From positions 1 through 27,011 of the forward strand of contig JBGPIK010000042.1 in the NCBI GenBank assembly GCA_041484845.1: a stretch of 27,011 nucleotides of DNA, in the 5' to 3' direction. The translations under genes were made by a program, and so were the position numbers. Positions 22,207 through 27,011 of this stretch are shown here, one piece after another (the first letter of the stretch is position 1; each line of letters opens with the position of its first letter). A model generated the notes under the pieces. The model made no database searches. It saw nothing but the letters and a program-made list of their open reading frames with translations, and had not been told where the DNA came from. This DNA is from JBGPIK01 sp041484845 (GTDB lineage: Bacteria; Desulfobacterota; Binatia; UBA9968).

Positions 22207-23232
22207 TCACGACTGCTTCGCCCATAACTTGGCAAAGAACCCTTCGTCTATCAATTCCTGAACCAGACTGTTATCGAAAAACTGCTCCGGTCTGGCCTGC
22301 TTGGCTTTCGGATTGTTCTTGGCAATCTGATCCAAGGTGACTTGAAAGGCCTGCGCCTTCACCAGCGGAATTTTTTCCATGAAGTCATAAGCGTATTGAA
22401 TGCTGCCGTCGAGCATCGCTTGATCTTTGATTTGCGTGTAGCGGGCGAAGATCGCCCGCGTTTCTTCTTTATGGGTGTGCATAAACTGGATCGCGCGGGC
22501 GTGCGCGCGAATGAACGCCTTGGCTTCGGCGCGATGCTCCCGCACCCATCTTTTCGAGGTGGTCAGGCCGATGTGCATGAACGGAATCTCTTCCTTGGCG
22601 AGATTAGCGATCATGCGCATCCCGGCTTTTTGCGCGAGGTAAACCATGGGCTGCGACATCGGCGCGGCAAAGACCGTCCGTTTCGTGAGCGCCGCCGTCA
22701 GTTCCGGCATGCCGCCGATTTGAATGAAGGGAACGTCCTTGGCCGCTTCGAGCCCGTATTTTGCGAGCAGCATGCGCATGCCGAAATCCGTTGAAGCGCC
22801 GAAGCGCGTAACGCCAACCACCTTGCCCTTGAGATCCGCCACCGTTTTAATCTCCGGCGCCGCCATGACATAGAAGGCGACTACGTTAGTGATTGCGCCC
22901 ATGGCGACCAGATCCGCGCCGTTGAGACCGGCGTCGACGATCACCTGGCTATTCGCGCCTGAGATAACGATGTCGCCGGCCAGCGTAGCGCGCGCCACGG
23001 TGGGAGAGCTGGCGATGTAAACCAGCTCCATATCCAAGCCCTCTTGTTTCAGAAAGCCGGCCTCGTGCATGACCCAGAAAGGCGAATTCAATGCGCTAAC
23101 CGCCGACCAGGCAATGACGAACTTCTCCGCGCGCGCGACCGCCGGCGCCACAAGTAACACCGCGCCGAGAACGGCGATGATCGGCAGCAACAATAAGCGG
23201 GGAAGAATCGGACTACGATGATGAGTCGTCAT
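22207..23232 (-). CDS. ABC transporter substrate-binding protein, NMT1/TauA-like
   Basis: 341 residues from ATG 23232, which has AGGAG five bases upstream; a GTG two codons earlier is less likely. N-terminal signal sequence (LLLLPIIAVLGAVLLVAP, ending ARAE). Mature start KFVIAWSAVSALNSPFWV, hinge block IKTVADLKGKVVGVTRFG and C-terminal PEQFFDNSLVQELIDEGFFAKLW mark the family. First gene of a leftward pair with the cyclodeaminase-like gene, suggesting that gene acts on the imported compound or its product. No permease or ATPase seen. Ligand unknown. Confidence 0.93.
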   Translation of the reverse strand: MTTHHRSPILPRLLLLPIIAVLGAVLLVAPAVARAEKFVIAWSAVSALNSPFWVMHEAGFLKQEGLDMELVYIASSPTVARATLAGDIVISGANSQVIVDAGLNGADLVAMGAITNVVAFYVMAAPEIKTVADLKGKVVGVTRFGASTDFGMRMLLAKYGLEAAKDVPFIQIGGMPELTAALTKRTVFAAPMSQPMVYLAQKAGMRMIANLAKEEIPFMHIGLTTSKRWVREHRAEAKAFIRAHARAIQFMHTHKEETRAIFARYTQIKDQAMLDGSIQYAYDFMEKIPLVKAQAFQVTLDQIAKNNPKAKQARPEQFFDNSLVQELIDEGFFAKLWAKQS

Positions 23233-23500
23233 ATTCACTCCTGACCTCGGCTGTGCCCGTTCAAATTACAAGTAATGCTAGATCCGTCTAGGCAGTCATA
23301 CTCTCGTGCAACCGCGCATCTGTCAAGATCAATTCCTTGCAGAGTTTCGCTTGTCTTGTTGCTGGGTCGTGGTGTAATGATGCCTGGTCACGGCGACTTT
23401 GTAAGTGCGGCGACAAAGTCATCGCGCGCTTCTGAACTTCGGGCTGAACAATTCCTTGTGCGGCGCGCCGACAAAGCCGTAAGTGCTTGGGAGGGACGTT
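23233..23500. other. Divergent spacer
   Basis: About 270 bases between a leftward binding-protein gene and the rightward HMGL-like gene. Open frames crossing it show no family features. Promoters for both directions are expected; none is clear. Confidence 0.45.
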
Positions 23501-24958
23501 TTGGAAGAGATCCGGATCATCGACACCACGTTGCGCGACGGCAACACGAGTCTGTGGGCGCACAACATGACGACCGGCATGATGCACCCGGTGCTGCGCC
23601 ACATGGATCAAGCCGGCTTTGACGCCATGGAATTTTTTGTCAGCGGACGCTTCAAGAAAGTCGTCAGAGAGCAGCGGGACAATCCCTGGGACTGGGTTCG
23701 CTACGGCAAGAAGGAAGTCAAGAAAACACAACTGCGCTATCACGGCGGCCTCAGCAGCGGTTTCAATCTGATTCCGGCCTGCATTCCGCGCCTGCTGATC
23801 GAACGCGTGGTTCATTACGGTATCACGACGACGCGCCTCTCCGATCCGTGGAACGATTACGACGCGCTGAAGAACGAGGTCGCGGAGCTGAAAACACTTG
23901 GCATGCAGTCGGTCGTCAACTTGATCTATTCCATCTCGCCACGCCATACCGATGAATACTATTCGCGCAAAGCGCAAGAAGCAGCCGCCATGAAGCCCTA
24001 CCGGGTCTGCTTCAAAGATGTCGGCGGTATGCTCACGCCGGAGCGGACGCGAACTCTCGCCCGCATCGTCCTCGCCAACGTTGGAAATATCCCCGTGGAA
24101 TTTCACGCTCACTGTAATAATGGCCTGGCACCGTTCAATGTCTTGGAGGCGGTCAAGGAAGGCATCCGAATTGTCCACACATCGATTCCGCCGTTGGCCA
24201 ATGGCTCCTCCCAGCCTTCCGTATTCAACGTCGCCCGAAACCTGAAAGCCCTGGGATATGCGCCCTTGGTCGATGAGAAAGCGCTGGAACCCGTAGAAGA
24301 GCATTTCCGTCGGGTCGCCAGGCAGGAAGGATTCCCCATCGGCGCGCCGCGGGAATACGACCAGAGCTGGTACCGTCACCAGGTCCCCGGCGGCATGATT
24401 TCAAACCTGCGCCATCAACTGAAAATGCTCGGCAAAGAAAATCAGATGGAGACCGTATTGAACGAAATCGCGCAAGTTCGGGCCGAGCTCGGCTATCCCA
24501 TCATGGTGACGCCCTTCGCTCAGTTCGTCGGCAGCCAGGCCGCTATCAACGTCATGACTGGCGAAAGATACAAACAAGTCACCGACCAGGTCATCCAGTA
24601 TGCGCTCGGCAAATGGGGCAAAGAGGGCAGCCGGTACATGGACCCTGAAATCAAGGCGAAGGTTCTGGACCGGCCACGGGCGCGTGAGTTGGAACATTGG
24701 ACAATACCCGACGTCAGCCTTGAAGAGGTGAGAAGAAAATATGGCGGCTCGGGTCTATCGGACGAAGAATTATTGCTCCGCTTCTATGCCGGCCCCGAGT
24801 TCGTGGATGCGTTAAAAACGGCGCCGCCGCGCAAAGAATATCTCGATGCCCGTCAGCCCCTCGTGAAACTTGTCGAAGCGCTTAGCCGTAAACGCGACTT
24901 CGGCCATGTCTATATCCGCAAAGGCGATCTTTCGATCGCGTTCGGACGGAAAGCGTAA
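23501..24958 (+). CDS. HMGL-like/pyruvate carboxyltransferase-domain protein without biotin domain
   Basis: 485 residues from TTG 23501, chosen because GGGAGG (23489-23494) is at the right distance and the protein then begins EEIRIIDTTLRDG, the family's normal start; GTG 23483 is the alternative. TIM-barrel carboxyltransferase/aldolase related to pyruvate carboxylase subunit B and oxaloacetate decarboxylase alpha. Metal ligands D8 (IDTTLRD), K172 (CFKDVGGM), H202 and H204 (FHAHCNN) are present. The residue normally Gln in DAHQ or DGxQ is T16 here, so substrate binding differs. The C-terminus has the usual PycB extension but no AMKM biotinylation motif. Possible roles are decarboxylation or retro-aldol cleavage of a CoA-linked or free keto acid. 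Confidence 0.88.
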   Translation: MEEIRIIDTTLRDGNTSLWAHNMTTGMMHPVLRHMDQAGFDAMEFFVSGRFKKVVREQRDNPWDWVRYGKKEVKKTQLRYHGGLSSGFNLIPACIPRLLIERVVHYGITTTRLSDPWNDYDALKNEVAELKTLGMQSVVNLIYSISPRHTDEYYSRKAQEAAAMKPYRVCFKDVGGMLTPERTRTLARIVLANVGNIPVEFHAHCNNGLAPFNVLEAVKEGIRIVHTSIPPLANGSSQPSVFNVARNLKALGYAPLVDEKALEPVEEHFRRVARQEGFPIGAPREYDQSWYRHQVPGGMISNLRHQLKMLGKENQMETVLNEIAQVRAELGYPIMVTPFAQFVGSQAAINVMTGERYKQVTDQVIQYALGKWGKEGSRYMDPEIKAKVLDRPRARELEHWTIPDVSLEEVRRKYGGSGLSDEELLLRFYAGPEFVDALKTAPPRKEYLDARQPLVKLVEALSRKRDFGHVYIRKGDLSIAFGRKA

Positions 24959-25034
24959 CTCCTGCTTTTAGCGTTGTCCTGGGTGATGCATTAAACGTCG
25001 TACGGGTTGAACTCCAATTTCTTAGCAGGTACAG

Positions 25035-25955
25035 ATGGCGCTTATGAGTAAACTCAGATCGCTCCATGACGCTATTGCTGCGGATGTGCGGGACGGGATG
25101 TCCATCGCGATGGGCTGCGCGCTGGAATCATTGATCCCTTTCGCCGCAAGCTACGAAATCATACGGCAGAAAAGAAAAGATCTGACGCTGATCGCCCCGA
25201 TTTCCGATATTCAATTCGATCAATTGATTGGCGCGGGCTGTGTCGCGAAAGTCATTGCATCGTGGGTGGGCAACGTGGCCGCGGGTCTGGGCCACAACTA
25301 TCGGCGCGCCGCAGAGCTGGGAATTCCCCGGCCGATAGAAATCCAGGAGCACTCTAATTTTACCATCGGGTTGGGCCTCCAAGCTGCCGCCACCGGTCTG
25401 CCTTTCTTGCCGACCCAAACTGTGAAAGGAAGCGACCTTCGCCAGGGCGATCACTTTGCTACTGTTCGTTGCCCATTTACCGAACAAGATTTCGTGGCGG
25501 TTCGCGCTATTCAACCGGATGTGGCGATCCTGCATGTCCAGCGCGCGGATCAAGACGGTAATGCTCATGTGTGGGGTAACCTGGGCGTCATGCGTGAGGC
25601 CGCTTTGGCGGCACATAAAGTCATTCTCACCTGCGAGGAGATTGTCGATCACGAGGTTATTTTGAGCGATCCCAATCGCACGATCATTCCGGGGTTCGTG
25701 GTTTCGAGCGTTGTTCATGAGCCGTTCGGCTCGCATCCTTCTCCAACTCAAGGCTATTCACGGCGCGATGACGGCTTTTATTTTGAATATCATAGGGACA
25801 CTCGCAGCAGAGAGGGATTCGAAAAATGGTTGCAAAAATGGGTACTGGGCACGAACGATCAGCGCGCCTTCCTCGATCTTTTGAGCCCGGGCCGCCTGCA
25901 ACGCTTAGTGCCCCAAGGCCAGTTGTTCGCGCCCGCCGTGAGCTTTAATTACTAA
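25035..25955 (+). CDS. CoA-transferase alpha subunit (glutaconate CoA-transferase A-like)
   Basis: 306 residues. Family I CoA-transferase alpha chain, which with a beta chain moves CoA between acyl-CoA and a free acid. N-terminal SLHDAIAADVRDGMSIAMGCAL and the middle VAILHVQRADQDGNAHVWG block are family signatures. The partner beta chain is the partial gene at 26517. A GlcG/HbpS-like gene is inserted between them, starting 25 bases after this stop. A second in-frame ATG at 25044 is an alternative start. It follows the HMGL-like gene by about 76 bases on the same strand. Confidence 0.93.
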   Translation: MALMSKLRSLHDAIAADVRDGMSIAMGCALESLIPFAASYEIIRQKRKDLTLIAPISDIQFDQLIGAGCVAKVIASWVGNVAAGLGHNYRRAAELGIPRPIEIQEHSNFTIGLGLQAAATGLPFLPTQTVKGSDLRQGDHFATVRCPFTEQDFVAVRAIQPDVAILHVQRADQDGNAHVWGNLGVMREAALAAHKVILTCEEIVDHEVILSDPNRTIIPGFVVSSVVHEPFGSHPSPTQGYSRRDDGFYFEYHRDTRSREGFEKWLQKWVLGTNDQRAFLDLLSPGRLQRLVPQGQLFAPAVSFNY

Positions 25956-25980
25956 ATTTTTCCAGCACAGGAGGTTGCGT

Positions 25981-26415
25981 ATGAAAACCATAGCGTCTTT
26001 TAAGTTGACCCAGGAAGGTTGCGAGTTGATCGTCAACGCCGCGCTCGACAAGGCCAAAGAACTTAAACAAATCGTAAGCATTGCGGTTGTCGACGGTGGC
26101 GGCCACCTTTTTGCCTTCAAAAGGATGACCAACGGGCGCACGCACAATACAATGCTTGCTCTCGCCAAAGCGCGCAGCGCCGCGCTCACCACGGCGGCCA
26201 CCGGCAAAACCAATCGCGAAGGCGGCGAAATTCCCGATCACCAGGTGCTGGCCCAGACGCTCGGCATCGGACCGGGCTGGTTTATGAGCATCGAAGGCGG
26301 CATCCCGATCGTCGTCGAAGGACAATGCATCGGCGCCGCGGGCGTCAGCGGCGCTCCGGCGGCCGTTGACAAACAGATTTGTCAGGCTGGTATCGACGCA
26401 TTCAACCGGGCGTGA
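25981..26415 (+). CDS. GlcG/HbpS-like (heme-binding/degrading family) protein
   Basis: 144 residues. AGGAGG (25969-25974) lies six bases before the ATG and fixes the start. Small alpha/beta fold with SIAVVDGGGHLFAFKRM (33-49), KARSAALTTAATGK (64-77), the long glycine-rich GIGPGWFMSIEGGIP loop and GAAGVSGAP near the C-terminus, all standard for the family. Members are found beside catabolic dehydrogenases and CoA-transferases as accessory proteins; heme binding is known only for some. No signal peptide, so cytoplasmic. Its place between the two CoA-transferase subunits suggests shared expression. Confidence 0.92.
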   Translation: MKTIASFKLTQEGCELIVNAALDKAKELKQIVSIAVVDGGGHLFAFKRMTNGRTHNTMLALAKARSAALTTAATGKTNREGGEIPDHQVLAQTLGIGPGWFMSIEGGIPIVVEGQCIGAAGVSGAPAAVDKQICQAGIDAFNRA

Positions 26416-26464
26416 TCAAGGGTATTCCATCTATTCACCCGCGAAGTTTTTAACGTGTCTAGAT

Positions 26465-26485
26465 TCCCGATAAGACCTTTCGGGA
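26465..26485. repeat. TCCCGA...TCGGGA inverted repeat
   Basis: Six-bp arms with a nine-base loop, preceded by TAGAT and followed by TGACC. Same layout as the palindrome at 8516-8540 (TTCCCG, nine-base loop, CGGGA, TGAC). It lies in the 101-base gap before the CoA-transferase beta gene. Confidence 0.55.
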
Positions 26486-26516
26486 TGACCGCCTTTGCTG
26501 TAAACGACCGCAAGCT

Positions 26517-27011
26517 ATGAACTACACCCGCAGAGAATTAATGGTTGCCGCCGCCGCGCGCGAAATTCACGATGGCGAGAAAGTGTTTGTCGGCATGCGC
26601 TTGCCGCTTCTGGGTTTTGCGGTTGCCAAGGAATTGCACGCTCCCAACGCTCTGGGAATCTTTGAAAACGGCGTTGTGCGCGACTGGCCGGCCCTCGAGT
26701 CGATTTTCACCATGAGCGACCCACCCAATGTCGCGCGCGCGCTGTGCTGCGGCAGTTTGAACGACGTTATGTACCTTCTGCAATCCGGCCGTGTCGATGT
26801 CGGCTTCATCGGCGGAGCGGAGGTGGATCGTTTCGGCAATCTCAACACCCATTGGGTCGAGGACAACGGCAAGCCGACCCGTTTGCCCGGCAGCGGCGGC
26901 GCGGCGGACATCGCGACCATGGCGAAGCGCTGCATCATCATCATGAACCATGAGCGGCGGCGTTTTCCGCCGAGAGTCCATTACCTCACCTCGCCCGGAT
27001 TCGGCGACGGC
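26517..27011 (+). CDS. CoA-transferase beta subunit (glutaconate CoA-transferase B-like), partial
   Basis: Open from ATG 26517 to the window end, 165 codons, 3' end missing. Begins MNYTRRELMVAAAAREIHDG. E50 in GIFENGVV is in the position of the catalytic glutamate that forms the glutamyl-CoA thioester in this family (alignment by eye). Further family blocks are FIGGAEVDRFGNLNT and the LPGSGGAADIA loop. It forms the heterodimer partner of the alpha subunit at 25035. The 101-base gap upstream holds a small palindrome. No strong ribosome site. Confidence 0.92.
   Translation, partial: MNYTRRELMVAAAAREIHDGEKVFVGMRLPLLGFAVAKELHAPNALGIFENGVVRDWPALESIFTMSDPPNVARALCCGSLNDVMYLLQSGRVDVGFIGGAEVDRFGNLNTHWVEDNGKPTRLPGSGGAADIATMAKRCIIIMNHERRRFPPRVHYLTSPGFGDG

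Overview
The window looks like chromosomal DNA from an uncultured soil, sediment or groundwater bacterium. Orphan NMT1/TauA-like substrate-binding proteins, a molybdenum hydroxylase, nitrilases, a GctAB-type CoA-transferase and moderate-to-high GC resemble metagenomic 'Deltaproteobacteria'/Binatia, Rokubacteria or Tectomicrobia. That placement is an inference from gene content only; no rRNA or marker gene is present.

Left part (1-7594). A partial substrate-binding protein gene (minus strand) is followed by an integron-type gene-cassette array that has no integrase in the window. Six attC sites can be read directly (2270-2351, 3048-3107, 3510-3587, 5599-5662, 6255-6338, 7529-7594). The assignment does not rest on consensus alone: the first bases of each of six cassettes are complementary to the R'' box of that cassette's own attC over 7-12 nt, as expected for excisable circles. 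Cassettes 1-3 carry a two-TM protein, a PIN toxin with a small partner, and a small hypothetical protein. Cassettes 4-6 carry an exported SAM methyltransferase, a HEPN-like protein, and two membrane proteins. Each block of three is headed by one copy of a 159-bp direct repeat (98.7% identical) that ends at the G^TTAG crossover. Between the blocks, three 68-bp palindromic repeats separate two internal gene fragments: a group II intron reverse transcriptase and an ABC substrate-binding protein.

Middle (7595-11086). A Nudix hydrolase, a GH13 alpha-glucosidase flanked by two copies of a small palindrome, and a class II aldolase-family protein.

Right part (11185-27011). A catabolic/uptake region. 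Minus strand: NMT1-like binding protein, nitrilase-superfamily amidase, DapA-like aldolase, iron-type (family 1) binding protein. Plus strand: FAD, 2Fe-2S and molybdopterin subunits of a xanthine-dehydrogenase-family hydroxylase plus a nitrilase. Minus strand: ornithine-cyclodeaminase-like protein and another NMT1-like binding protein. Plus strand: HMGL-like lyase/carboxyltransferase, CoA-transferase A, GlcG/HbpS-like protein, CoA-transferase B (runs off the window). The simplest reading is capture of an unknown, probably nitrogen-containing organic substrate, hydroxylation and hydrolysis of C-N groups, then CoA activation and C-C cleavage. No transport permease, ATPase or transcription regulator is present in the window.
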